From the NCBI RefSeq assembly GCF_017068455.1, contig NZ_CP070608.1, positions 1,221,488 to 1,285,487 of the forward strand: 64,000 nucleotides of DNA, in the 5' to 3' direction. The position numbers and the translations under genes were made by a program. Below the pieces are notes generated by a model that made no database searches, was not told where the DNA came from, and saw only the letters and a list, made by a program, of their open reading frames with translations. Positions 53,059 to 61,877 of this stretch are shown one piece after another (within the stretch, counting starts at the first letter, position 1; each line of letters starts with the position of its first letter). The stretch is from Fulvivirga lutea. Lineage in GTDB: Bacteria; Bacteroidota; Bacteroidia; Cytophagales; Cyclobacteriaceae.

Positions 53059-54261
53059 TTAGGCGCTGTTTGGGTAAAGTAACAATGCTATGACAAAACT
53101 CATAATGGCTATGATAAAGCCAAACATGAATACATTATAAGATTTTCTAAGCATCTTATATTTTTTACCCAATACTATTCCTAAAAAATAGATGTCTTTA
53201 ATCAAGCTTCCATAGAGAAAATCGGCATCTTTCATCATCTCTTTCATTCCCCACATGTAGTTGTCTAACTCCATACCATGGAAGTTGCCAAAGAATAAAA
53301 GGTTGGTTTTTTTCTCACGAATTTCCTCACGTGTAAATTTACCCGAGGAGATGTTTGGTCTGGTTGCCAATACGGCAAAAACGATAGTCGTTAAACAAAC
53401 AATTACTAATATCAATGCGGGAATTATTAACTGTGGGTAGTCTTCAAATTTTCTGAACAAGACAGATACCAGCACTGATAAAATAATGGAATTAATGGAG
53501 ATCATTATATTGGCCTTAGTATCAGCCATTGCGCTAAGCTGCAAATGATTTTTTGAGGTAACTCTAAACATCGTTTCTATACCTCGGTCTGGCTTTTGTG
53601 TTTTAGCCTTCACAAGTTTAGCCTCTAATTTTTCTATTTTGGCCTCAAGCTTTTTTACTGACTTGGCTTCTTTATTAATCTTTTTTTTTAACAGATCGAG
53701 GTTTTCTTGTTTTCGAGGTTCTAAAATGTTCTTCCCATAGTTAGTGAAATAGGTGTGCGACTCAATAAAAGAAAGCGTTTTTTGTGCCCATTCATTGGAA
53801 GACATTTGGTGATTGCAAACATTGCAGAGCTCTTCCCGCAAATGCTCACTTTTCATTTGAAATGCATCTGTAGATAGGTGAAAGAGATCAGCATCACAAA
53901 TTATTTTAGAAAGCTCATCCTGTGGCTGTTGAGGCATCTTCGTACTTTGGATGAGTCTGGAAACTTGCTCAATTGTTTTGCTTTCTGCACCCCACTCTTC
54001 AAGTTTATCACGCATTAAATTTATGCTGGCTTCTTCATGGTTATTTTCATCACAGTTATACCCTAAGTCATGAAACCAGGCGGCAATTTTTAAGGCTTCT
54101 AACTCCTCACCATTTACTGATTCTTCTTTGGCAATAAGCTCTACCGCTTCAACTACTTCCTGAGTATGTTTCAAATCGTGATACGTAAAATCCTGCGGAA
54201 GCTTCGAAAGAGTTTTTTCTGCAAAAGCTTTGGACTTTGAGAGTAGGTCAGGTTGCGCCAT
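53059..54261 (-). CDS. HD-domain phosphohydrolase fused to a Pycsar-type transmembrane effector domain
   Basis: The 400-aa protein begins with an HD domain (about 5-175) with all metal ligands visible: His28/His32 in YHDLKHT, His64-Asp65 in FHDLGY, His75 in NHEEAS, and Asp123/Asp125 in CDADL. A Lys/Glu coiled coil follows (about 185-222). The C-terminal half (227-400) matches the PycTM/DUF5706 pattern: TMFRVTSKNHLQLSAMADTK, helices at about 250-268 and 275-297, and a final helix near 375-397. PycTM proteins in Pycsar defence respond to cyclic pyrimidines and disrupt the membrane. No cyclase is present within the window, so an orphan effector, a housekeeping cyclic-nucleotide protein or a self-limiting enzyme-effector are all possible. 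Confidence 0.85.
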   Translation of the reverse strand: MAQPDLLSKSKAFAEKTLSKLPQDFTYHDLKHTQEVVEAVELIAKEESVNGEELEALKIAAWFHDLGYNCDENNHEEASINLMRDKLEEWGAESKTIEQVSRLIQSTKMPQQPQDELSKIICDADLFHLSTDAFQMKSEHLREELCNVCNHQMSSNEWAQKTLSFIESHTYFTNYGKNILEPRKQENLDLLKKKINKEAKSVKKLEAKIEKLEAKLVKAKTQKPDRGIETMFRVTSKNHLQLSAMADTKANIMISINSIILSVLVSVLFRKFEDYPQLIIPALILVIVCLTTIVFAVLATRPNISSGKFTREEIREKKTNLLFFGNFHGMELDNYMWGMKEMMKDADFLYGSLIKDIYFLGIVLGKKYKMLRKSYNVFMFGFIIAIMSFVIALLLYPNSA

Positions 54262-54267
54262 AAAGAA

Positions 54268-54299
54268 TAAAAATAGCCAATTTTATTGAGTTGATACAA
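54268..54299 (-). promoter_or_regulatory. Candidate promoter of the HD-PycTM gene
   Basis: On the minus strand TTG (54299-54297), 21 bp, then TATTTTTA (54275-54268) matches the Bacteroidota consensus except for the last base. The start point would fall at or next to the ATG (54261), implying a very short leader or none. Confidence 0.4.
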
Positions 54300-54323
54300 T
54301 AACGCCTACGCTATGAGAATCGT

Positions 54324-55538
54324 TTATTTTCCATCCACATAATTTTGCAGGTATTGGAAACGATCTGTTAGCTTACCATCCTTAGCAATAGTCGCACGTT
54401 CAATTACACCTTCGGAATCCTTATTAAATAAATGAGGAAGCACATTGTTCAGAAGTTCTTTCCCAAAATCAACAGAAGCATCTCTAGGTAACTCGCAAGG
54501 TAAATTGTCGACAGCCATTACTGTAATGTTACTCTCGTCCTTTAAAGCAGCCTCTATTTTGTCCTCAGATGGATTATAATCATAGATAGGATCATCTATT
54601 GTGCTTGGTTTCTTGGTTGAAGGTATAGAGCCCTCAATATCACAAGTTATATCCGCAATTACCTTGATTTTAAAGTTCGGCTCAAGAATATCTTCTCTTT
54701 TAAATAACACGGGTGCTGCAGGATCCCAGTAAGCTCCAGCAATTAATAAATCGGTGACTTCCGAGAATTGAGCAAAATCGCTTTCGTACAAATGTGGTGA
54801 TTCATAAAAATCACCTCTATTGAACTCTGTGCCGTCTTTAGCCTTGTTATAATCACGAGAGTTTAGTTGCGTGTATACAGGCTCATCATACAATTCATTG
54901 ATATAATCAGCAGGTGTCACTTTTCTTATTCGCATACCATCTAGCACTTCCATTGCTCCACGTGATACACGCCCACCACCGGTTACTGCTATTTTGATGG
55001 CGGGAAGGTTTACCTTCTCATATTCAGTTTTTAAATCTTCTAAATCGAAACACTTATGTGCTGGCCTTATGTTGAATAGATTGTATCGTTTACCATAAGT
55101 TAGAATCCCATTATACGCACCAACAAGCCCTGCATATCTGCCAAAAGCTACTACTCTTGTTCCTTCACTATCTGTTAAAAGTTCGTAATCTATTAACCTG
55201 ATTTTCTTAGATAATATCTCTCTTAACAAATCTCTGTTATATGATTGTTCTTTAATGGTGTGTGAAAAAAACAAGTATGTTTTTCCTTCGATTAAATTTT
55301 TAATGGGCACTTCTTTTACGCCCATCAAAATATCACAATCATCTACGTTATCAACTACCTCAATTTTTTCATTAAGGTAGTCGTCATCTTTATAGCATCT
55401 AATATCACTTTTCTGAGCAACAACCTTAACGTTTGGAAAGGTGTTTACAATCTCTCTTGCCTGAAATGGAACTAGTGGAACACGTCTATCGACAGGTATT
55501 TTACCTTCTTTTAAGATGCCAACTTTAAGATTATTCAT
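54324..55538 (-). CDS. Alanine dehydrogenase / saccharopine dehydrogenase-type oxidoreductase
   Basis: The 404-aa protein has an AlaDH/PNT-like N-terminal domain (GILKEGKIPVDRRVPLVPFQ, with the catalytic-type Lys and Arg) and a Rossmann domain with IKIAVTGGGRVSRGAMEVL. The long C-terminal part (PCELPRDASVDFGKELL) fits the lysine-forming saccharopine dehydrogenase or the LKR half of AASS better than alanine dehydrogenase. The substrate is therefore undecided. It is monocistronic with a good promoter. Confidence 0.82.
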   Translation of the reverse strand: MNNLKVGILKEGKIPVDRRVPLVPFQAREIVNTFPNVKVVAQKSDIRCYKDDDYLNEKIEVVDNVDDCDILMGVKEVPIKNLIEGKTYLFFSHTIKEQSYNRDLLREILSKKIRLIDYELLTDSEGTRVVAFGRYAGLVGAYNGILTYGKRYNLFNIRPAHKCFDLEDLKTEYEKVNLPAIKIAVTGGGRVSRGAMEVLDGMRIRKVTPADYINELYDEPVYTQLNSRDYNKAKDGTEFNRGDFYESPHLYESDFAQFSEVTDLLIAGAYWDPAAPVLFKREDILEPNFKIKVIADITCDIEGSIPSTKKPSTIDDPIYDYNPSEDKIEAALKDESNITVMAVDNLPCELPRDASVDFGKELLNNVLPHLFNKDSEGVIERATIAKDGKLTDRFQYLQNYVDGK

Positions 55539-55562
55539 GGATTATCTAATTAGTGATTCCGG

Positions 55563-55594
55563 CAAAGATAGTGTTAAACAACTCATAACTCCAA
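55563..55594 (-). promoter_or_regulatory. Bacteroidota-type promoter of the dehydrogenase gene
   Basis: On the minus strand TTG (55594-55592), 21 bp, then TATCTTTG (55570-55563). The predicted leader is about 18 nt to the ATG at 55538. Confidence 0.6.
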
Positions 55595-55671
55595 TGAGCA
55601 TTGAAGTATGTTTGGGAGGAAAAAACAGGGTATAAATCGGTGATTATTAAAAGTGTGAAGTGAAGCAAGGA

Positions 55672-55905
55672 TTATTCTTCCTCATCACTTTTTCCAGACT
55701 TTAGTTCTTCGTAGTCTTCTCTATCAACAAGCTTTTTATCTTCAACATTCTTGTTTAAAAACTCATTGATTTTATCAATATTATAACTTGTTTTGAGTTC
55801 ACCGAATGAATCAATCTCCACATTAAAACCCTCTAAATCCTTGTTTACAGTGGGTTTATCCTTCTTTTTTTCTTCGTCCTTATTTTTTTTCTTTTTCTTA
55901 GACAT
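55672..55905 (-). CDS. Small highly charged protein downstream of gltX
   Basis: The 77-aa protein has a Lys-rich start (MSKKKKKNKDEEKKKDK), a short conserved-looking core (VEIDSFGELKTSYNIDKINEFLN) and an acidic end (KSGKSDEEE). Its start overlaps the gltX 3' end by 8 bp. The family is unrecognised. The ordered core and the tight overlap argue that it is real and translated after gltX. Confidence 0.72.
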   Translation of the reverse strand: MSKKKKKNKDEEKKKDKPTVNKDLEGFNVEIDSFGELKTSYNIDKINEFLNKNVEDKKLVDREDYEELKSGKSDEEE

Positions 55906-57442
55906 CTATTTGAATATTATTTATTGCAGTAGCAATTCTTTCAGCAGACTCTTTAGCACCGAGGATTTCAATTACCTGCATTAAATCAGGTCCACTTCCT
56001 TGACCTGTAAGTGCTACACGTAAACTTTGCATTACCATGCCCATTTTAACACCTTGCCTTTCCAGCACTTCATTAAGTAGTAATTTAGCAGATTCTGAGT
56101 CTAAATCAGTTTTTTCAACTAGTTTATCTTTATATTCATTCAGAACCTCAACAACAGTTTCATTCCATTTCTTACTGATTACTTTCTCATCATAGCTCTC
56201 TGGCTTAACAAAGAAAATTTGCGCCTCGTTCCATAAGTCTTGAGGGAACTCTACGCGCTCTTTTAATGCATTACAAATTTTCTCTAATGAAGAATTACTA
56301 TATTGAATGTGATCTGGCTCTACTTTTTCACTAATGTAATTCACTAATTCGTTAGTAGGTTTCGCTTTCAGGTATTGTTGGTTATACCATTTAGCTTTTT
56401 CGATATCGAATTTTGCACCTGATTTACCAATTCGTTCAATAGTGAAACTCTCTACTAATTCGCTCAATGAAAAAATCTCTTGCTCAGTGCCCGGGTTCCA
56501 TCCTAAGAAGGCTAAAAAGTTGATGAAAGCATCTGGTAAGTATCCTGCTTCTCTAAAACCAGAGTATTTTTCTGGTTTTCCATCTTTATCAGGGAATTGG
56601 CCAGTAATAGGAAATACAGGAAAGCCTAATTTATCTCCATCTCTCTTGCTCAATTTGCCATTTCCATCAGGTTTAAGCAATAATGGTAGATGAGCAAATT
56701 CGGGCATTGTATCTTCCCATCCTAAATACTTGTAAAGTAGCACGTGCAGTGGTGCTGATGGCAACCATTCTTCCCCCCTAATCACATTACTTATTTTCAT
56801 TAAATGGTCATCCACCACGTTTGCCAGATGATAAGTCGGCATTCCGTCAGATTTCATCAGTACTTTATCGTCTATGGCTGAGGAATGTACCATTACCCAA
56901 CCTCTGACCATATCATTTAGCCTTACCTCTTCTTTTCTAGGCACTTTAAGTCTTATAACATAAGGCTCCCCAGCAGAAAGCTTCTCCTTTACCTCATCTT
57001 CAGATAGAGTTAAAGAATTCTTCATTTGCATTCTGGTAACGCTATTATAGGTGAGGGATTCAACTTTAGCAGCCTTCAGTCGTTCACGCATTGCATCAAG
57101 CTCTTCCGAAGTATCAAAAGCGTAATATGCATGCCCATTGTCTAAGAGTTGTTGGGCATATTCTTTATATATAGACTTTCTTTCTGATTGTCTGTAGGGA
57201 CCATAAGAACCTCCGGCATTAGGTCCTTCGTCAGGGTTGATCCCAGCCCACTTTAAGGATTCAAAAATGTACTCTTCCGCGCCTTCAACAAATCTAGTTT
57301 GGTCGGTATCCTCTATTCTAAGAATGAATTTACCTTTATTTTTCTTGGCGAAAAGATAATTATATAATGCAGTTCTAACTCCACCTACATGCAATGCTCC
57401 TGTTGGACTGGGAGCGAATCTAACTCTTACTTCTTTAGTCAT
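55898..57442 (-). CDS. gltX: Glutamyl-tRNA synthetase
   Basis: The 514-aa class I synthetase has the HIGH-like motif in RFAPSPTGALHVGGVRTAL and the KMSKS-like GKLSKRDGDKLGFPV. The Rossmann, connective and C-terminal helical domains are complete. It charges tRNA-Glu; whether it also charges tRNA-Gln cannot be read here. A TAATTTTG box (57470-57463, reverse) lies 21 bp upstream of the ATG without a clear TTG. The small charged gene overlaps its end. Confidence 0.96.
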   Translation of the reverse strand: MTKEVRVRFAPSPTGALHVGGVRTALYNYLFAKKNKGKFILRIEDTDQTRFVEGAEEYIFESLKWAGINPDEGPNAGGSYGPYRQSERKSIYKEYAQQLLDNGHAYYAFDTSEELDAMRERLKAAKVESLTYNSVTRMQMKNSLTLSEDEVKEKLSAGEPYVIRLKVPRKEEVRLNDMVRGWVMVHSSAIDDKVLMKSDGMPTYHLANVVDDHLMKISNVIRGEEWLPSAPLHVLLYKYLGWEDTMPEFAHLPLLLKPDGNGKLSKRDGDKLGFPVFPITGQFPDKDGKPEKYSGFREAGYLPDAFINFLAFLGWNPGTEQEIFSLSELVESFTIERIGKSGAKFDIEKAKWYNQQYLKAKPTNELVNYISEKVEPDHIQYSNSSLEKICNALKERVEFPQDLWNEAQIFFVKPESYDEKVISKKWNETVVEVLNEYKDKLVEKTDLDSESAKLLLNEVLERQGVKMGMVMQSLRVALTGQGSGPDLMQVIEILGAKESAERIATAINNIQIDV

Positions 57443-57462
57443 ACCTTAATGAAATTGGGGTG

Positions 57463-57470
57463 CAAAATTA
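57463..57470 (-). promoter_or_regulatory. -7-like box before gltX
   Basis: TAATTTTG on the minus strand fits TAnnTTTG and sits in the 66-bp ridA-gltX gap. No TTG lies at the expected distance. Confidence 0.4.
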
Positions 57471-57508
57471 CAAAATGGTCTATTGAAAAGCACCCTGGAT
57501 TTACTTTA

Positions 57509-57886
57509 TTACCGAACGGCTATACAGGAAATCTCTACATTCACATTTTTTGGCAGTTTACTCACTTCTACAGTTTCTCTGGCAGGTGGTAATTCTTTAA
57601 AATATTCACCATATACTTCATTAATGGACCCAAAGTCTTCCATATTTTTGATGAAGATTGAACACTTTACAATATTGGAATAAGACATTTTAGCCTCTGC
57701 AAGCACATGTCCCAGATTTTCCATTACTTTCTTCGTTTCGGCCTTAATGCTATCTTGAACAAGCTCACCCGAAGCTCTATCAATTGCTATTTGACCCGAA
57801 ACGTACAAAGTGTCACCAGCCATTACTGCTTGGCTATAAGGACCAATGGGCTCGGGAGCCTTGTTACTATTCACTATCTTCTTCAT
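57509..57886 (-). CDS. RidA-family enamine/imine deaminase
   Basis: This 125-aa YjgF/RidA protein has PIGPYSQAV, the catalytic-type SGQI region and Arg in PPARETVEVSKLP, plus the C-terminal VEISCIAVR with the conserved Glu. RidA proteins hydrolyse reactive enamines from PLP enzymes. It is upstream of gltX. Confidence 0.93.
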   Translation of the reverse strand: MKKIVNSNKAPEPIGPYSQAVMAGDTLYVSGQIAIDRASGELVQDSIKAETKKVMENLGHVLAEAKMSYSNIVKCSIFIKNMEDFGSINEVYGEYFKELPPARETVEVSKLPKNVNVEISCIAVR

Positions 57887-57945
57887 TTCTATATCGTTGT
57901 GGTTAATTTAATTACTTTTGAAACGGGTTACTAATATAATAATTG

Positions 57946-58596
57946 ATGATAAATGTTCTTGCTGTTGGTAACGACAGATGCATTAAGGAATTAGAAGATA
58001 AATTGGGTGATTCGGTTCAACTTCGGACTACTTATGAATTGAGTGAAGTAACTGATTTATCAAAATTCGATGTCATATTTGATTTTGAAATAGCTGACAA
58101 TCCGGAAAATTATCTTGAGTATAAAGAGCTGAAGGGAACGATTGTTTTGCTTAATACAGTGAAAATAACCCTATCTGAATTAGCCTTTACTTTCGGGAAT
58201 GGAAGTGCGGATTTATACGGGTTCAATGGCTTACCATCATTTATTAATAGAGAGGTATTGGAAGTGTCTGCATTAACTGAAGAAGTTTCAGAAAATTTCA
58301 ATAAACTTAATTGGGATTATCAGCTTGTGGATGATAGAGTAGGGCTTGTCACACCGAGAATTGTCTTGATGATTATAAACGAAGCTTTTTATACCGTTCA
58401 GGAAGGTACGGCCACCAAAGAGGACATCGATTTGGGGATGAAATTAGGCACCAACTACCCTTACGGACCTTTTGAATGGTTAAATCTTATTGGTATTGAA
58501 GAGGTTTATGAAACCCTTGAAGCTATTTATGAGGATACAAAAGAAGAGCGCTATAAAATAGCGCCCTTTTTAAAAAAAGAATATTTAAAAAGCTAG
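57946..58596 (+). CDS. Half-length 3-hydroxyacyl-CoA dehydrogenase-like protein
   Basis: The 216-aa protein has a C-terminal 3HCDH helical domain that is well preserved (about 125-216: GLVTPRIVLMIINEAFYTVQEG, KLGTNYPYGPFEWLN). The N-terminal part is a degenerate Rossmann-like region without the Gly-x-Gly-x-x-Gly motif (VLAVGNDRCIKELEDKLG). NAD binding and dehydrogenase activity are therefore doubtful, and it may be a structural or regulatory relative in beta-oxidation. ATG 57946 is preferred over TTG 57943. It converges on glmS with adjacent ends. Confidence 0.82.
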   Translation: MINVLAVGNDRCIKELEDKLGDSVQLRTTYELSEVTDLSKFDVIFDFEIADNPENYLEYKELKGTIVLLNTVKITLSELAFTFGNGSADLYGFNGLPSFINREVLEVSALTEEVSENFNKLNWDYQLVDDRVGLVTPRIVLMIINEAFYTVQEGTATKEDIDLGMKLGTNYPYGPFEWLNLIGIEEVYETLEAIYEDTKEERYKIAPFLKKEYLKS

Positions 58597-60432
58597 TTAC
58601 TCTACAGTAACAGATTTAGCTAAGTTTCTTGGCTGATCTACATTACATCCTCTGAGCACGGCAATGTGATAAGAAAGCAATTGAAGTGGTATAACAGAAA
58701 CCATAGGCATTAATGCTTCATCAGTTTTTGGTACTTCGATAACAAACTCGGCCATTTTAGGTATGAGTACATCACCTTCAGTTACAACTGCAATTACTTT
58801 TCCTTTTCTAGCTTTTACTTCTTGTATGTTTGACACCACCTTATCGTATGAGCTGTCTCTTGTTGCAATAAACACTACAGGCATTTCCTCATCAATTAAG
58901 GCGATAGGGCCATGTTTCATTTCAGCCGCAGGATAGCCTTCAGCATGAATATAAGAGATCTCTTTTAGTTTAAGAGCACCTTCAAGAGCTACCGGGAAGT
59001 TGAAGCCTCTACCTAAATAAAGAAAGTTTCTGGCATCTTTAAACAGCTCAGCTATTTCCTTTATTATAGGCTCAAGCTTTAAAGCTTTTTCTACTTTCGT
59101 AGGAATATTTTCAAGCTCTACTAATAACTCATGATACCTTCTTTCTGAAATTGTACCTTTCTTATGAGCCACTCTTAAGGCTATCATATTTAGCACTGTC
59201 AATTGAGCGGTAAAGGCCTTTGTACTTGCCACACCAATTTCAGGACCTGCATGGGTATAAGCGCCTTCGTGAGATGTTCTTGCAATGGAAGACCCTACAA
59301 CATTACAAACACCAAAAATAATGGCACCCTTAGATTTTGCTAATTCTATAGCTGCCAATGTATCAGCAGTTTCCCCGGATTGAGATATGGCAATAACAAC
59401 GTCACCCTCGTTAATAATAGGGTTACGATACCTGAATTCAGATGCATATTCTACTTCAACGGGAATTCTACAGAATTCTTCAAAGAAATATTCTGCCACC
59501 AAACCTGCATGCCAGGATGTTCCACAAGCAACAATTACAATTCTGTCTGCATTAACTAGTTTGTTGGCATATTCTCTAATTCCACCAAGCACTAAACGCC
59601 CGGCATTAGCATCTAGCCTTCCCCTCATACAATCACTGATTGACTTCGGCTGCTCGAAGATTTCTTTTAGCATGAAATGCTCATATCCGCCCTTTTCAAT
59701 GGCTTCAAGCTCCATATCTAAGGTTTGTATATAAGGAGTTAATGGAACGTCTTGAGTATTTTTGATCTTTAACTCTCCGCCATCAATCACCGCAATTTCA
59801 TGTTCATTTAAGTACACTACTTCATTTGTATATTCTATAATAGGGGTTGCGTCAGAAGCTAAGAAAAATTCATCTTTCCCAACGCCTATTACAAGTGGAC
59901 TGCCTTTTCTAGCGGCAATTAATTGATCAGGATTGTCTTTTGACATGATTACAATAGCATATGCTCCAACCACTTTAGTAAGTGCTAATCGCACTGCCTC
60001 GTCCAAAGAACAATTGTTATTTACCTGAATATCTTCAATGAAATGAATGAAAACTTCTGAGTCTGTCTCGCTATGGAACTCATGACCTTTGTTCAAAAGT
60101 TCTTGCTTAAGAGAACTGTAATTTTCAATTATTCCGTTATGGATAATTGCAAGGTTTTTGGAATGTGAATAATGTGGGTGAGCATTAATGTCGTTTGGTT
60201 CTCCATGTGTTGCCCATCTTGTGTGGCCTATTCCAATTGTACTAGACAGCTCAATTCCTTTAACATATTCCTCCAGCTCTGAAACCTTACCTTTCTTCTT
60301 ATAAACATTTAATCCACCATTAAGTAAGGCAATGCCTGCACTATCATAACCTCTATATTCCAGTCTCTTGAGTCCTTTAATGATAACATCATGAGCTTCA
60401 CGATGACCAACATATGCTACAATTCCACACAT
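58597..60432 (-). CDS. glmS: Glutamine-fructose-6-phosphate aminotransferase (isomerizing)
   Basis: The 611-aa enzyme makes glucosamine 6-phosphate for peptidoglycan and LPS. The N-terminal glutaminase starts with nucleophile Cys2 (MCGIVAYVG), with GHTRWATHG and HNGIIENY. Two SIS domains follow (ACGTSWHAG, ISQSGETADT), and the C-terminus ends PRNLAKSVTVE. It starts 2 bp after DUF4270. No glmS ribozyme-like region is possible in this spacing. Confidence 0.97.
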   Translation of the reverse strand: MCGIVAYVGHREAHDVIIKGLKRLEYRGYDSAGIALLNGGLNVYKKKGKVSELEEYVKGIELSSTIGIGHTRWATHGEPNDINAHPHYSHSKNLAIIHNGIIENYSSLKQELLNKGHEFHSETDSEVFIHFIEDIQVNNNCSLDEAVRLALTKVVGAYAIVIMSKDNPDQLIAARKGSPLVIGVGKDEFFLASDATPIIEYTNEVVYLNEHEIAVIDGGELKIKNTQDVPLTPYIQTLDMELEAIEKGGYEHFMLKEIFEQPKSISDCMRGRLDANAGRLVLGGIREYANKLVNADRIVIVACGTSWHAGLVAEYFFEEFCRIPVEVEYASEFRYRNPIINEGDVVIAISQSGETADTLAAIELAKSKGAIIFGVCNVVGSSIARTSHEGAYTHAGPEIGVASTKAFTAQLTVLNMIALRVAHKKGTISERRYHELLVELENIPTKVEKALKLEPIIKEIAELFKDARNFLYLGRGFNFPVALEGALKLKEISYIHAEGYPAAEMKHGPIALIDEEMPVVFIATRDSSYDKVVSNIQEVKARKGKVIAVVTEGDVLIPKMAEFVIEVPKTDEALMPMVSVIPLQLLSYHIAVLRGCNVDQPRNLAKSVTVE

Positions 60433-60434
60433 AT

Positions 60435-61877
60435 TTAGTTTGTTACAGAGTAATAATACTTAATTTTTATATCTTCTTTCTTAACCACAAAGCTCCTAAC
60501 ACTTAAATCTCGGGCTAGGGTATTTAGACCAACAATTATTTTGTCGTATGGGTTTTCATTATCAACAATACCTTGTAAGTACAATGGAATTTCTACGTTG
60601 TACGCCTCACTGTCGCTATTGAAATTGATAAGATTTGGTAGGTCAGAAAGTAATGTGCCATCTGCATTATTACTTAATATCCCTTCACTTAACTCTTCAT
60701 CATTAGTCATTAAAAAACTTAAACTTGTTGGATTATCAATTCTAGCTTGGGGATTGATCAAGTTTTCAATTGAAAGTACCGCACGCTGAATAATGATATT
60801 TGGAATACTGTCTCTTAAATCTCTGAACTCTGATACATCTACAGAAAAATACATATTGGTACCAGCCTGAAAATATACCTGATCATCATTTGAGGGAAAT
60901 AATTCACCCGTTTCAGAAACTCCATCAAAAATGCCACCCGACCAAGGATTGTCTTCATTGGGTGAGAAGTTTGTGAAGGATTTTAAAGAATTTAAGACGA
61001 ATATACCGTTTTCATCTATCCTTGAACCAAGAACATTTTCGACTGTATAGTCTAGATCAAAATTTGTGTTAGGGTCAAGCAAATCAAAACCAATAACAGC
61101 AGTATTTTCTTGGCTCGGTACAATAGCCAAACCCTTTAATTTTTGGTCTAACAAATTGGCGCGAGTCGTTGAGTTTATTGTGAAGGTCGTATCATTAACA
61201 GCTCCTGAAGAATCAATTGAAAGGACTTCCACGGCATCGACAGTTGAAGTTATAAACGCATCGAAAAACTCTTGCTTAAATTCCTCCGATAAGCTGAAGT
61301 TGATTGTGTATATATAAATCCCATTGGCGTCATATAATAGCCGATCTTCTTCACTTACATTCTCTGGGATTTCCAGATTTATGGAGTCAGGGTAGAGTGC
61401 AAACTCAATATCTCCAATTTTTTCACCTAAATCTAAAACAGTTGAGCTTGTTAGTGCTTCCTCGTCATTAATCGGCTCTGCTAATTGAAATAGTTCAAAC
61501 TTCTGAATATCAATTGAAGTGTAAGTTCCGGTAGCCTCGCGAATACGAAGATTTAATGCCAGGTCGACATATTCAGCTGATGAAATTAAAAATGGATCAG
61601 TTCTTACAGAGCCTATGGATATATCACAATATCCTGTTGCGTCAATATTTCCAAAATTTGGATCTACGTAATGACCTGCAAACAACCTTCCCTGAAAGGA
61701 GGAAGGGGAACTTCCCACCCATAGTTGCTCTATGTCATCTGCAACTGATTGTTCTGCAAAAAAAATCCCCAAATTATTCTCTGGGGTTATGTTTAGTTGT
61801 CCAACTTCCTCATCACACGCGAAGAATGTTAGGGCTGCTATTAAAAACAGCCCCAATTTCTTATCCCACAAGTTCAT
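60435..61877 (-). CDS. DUF4270 lipoprotein
   Basis: The 480-aa exported lipoprotein has a signal ending LTFFAC and a mature start DEEVGQLNI, followed by beta-rich sequence with LFAGHYVDPNFGNIDATGYC and a C-terminal VVKKEDIKIKYYYSVT. It is typical of DUF4270, found between the glycogen-synthase-like gene and glmS in Bacteroidota; its role is unknown. The ATG at 61877 begins the signal peptide. A start at 61922 would add a hydrophobic stretch before it. Confidence 0.88.
   Translation of the reverse strand: MNLWDKKLGLFLIAALTFFACDEEVGQLNITPENNLGIFFAEQSVADDIEQLWVGSSPSSFQGRLFAGHYVDPNFGNIDATGYCDISIGSVRTDPFLISSAEYVDLALNLRIREATGTYTSIDIQKFELFQLAEPINDEEALTSSTVLDLGEKIGDIEFALYPDSINLEIPENVSEEDRLLYDANGIYIYTINFSLSEEFKQEFFDAFITSTVDAVEVLSIDSSGAVNDTTFTINSTTRANLLDQKLKGLAIVPSQENTAVIGFDLLDPNTNFDLDYTVENVLGSRIDENGIFVLNSLKSFTNFSPNEDNPWSGGIFDGVSETGELFPSNDDQVYFQAGTNMYFSVDVSEFRDLRDSIPNIIIQRAVLSIENLINPQARIDNPTSLSFLMTNDEELSEGILSNNADGTLLSDLPNLINFNSDSEAYNVEIPLYLQGIVDNENPYDKIIVGLNTLARDLSVRSFVVKKEDIKIKYYYSVTN

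Noticed and set aside
53057-54261. Complete Pycsar defence system
   Set aside because: No cyclase gene is adjacent; only the effector-like fusion is present, so a full system cannot be claimed.
58548-58571. Hairpin GCGCTA-TAAAA-TAGCGC followed by CCTTTTT as a terminator
   Set aside because: The stem is only 6 bp and it lies inside the coding end of the 3HCDH-like gene; kept only as a possibility.
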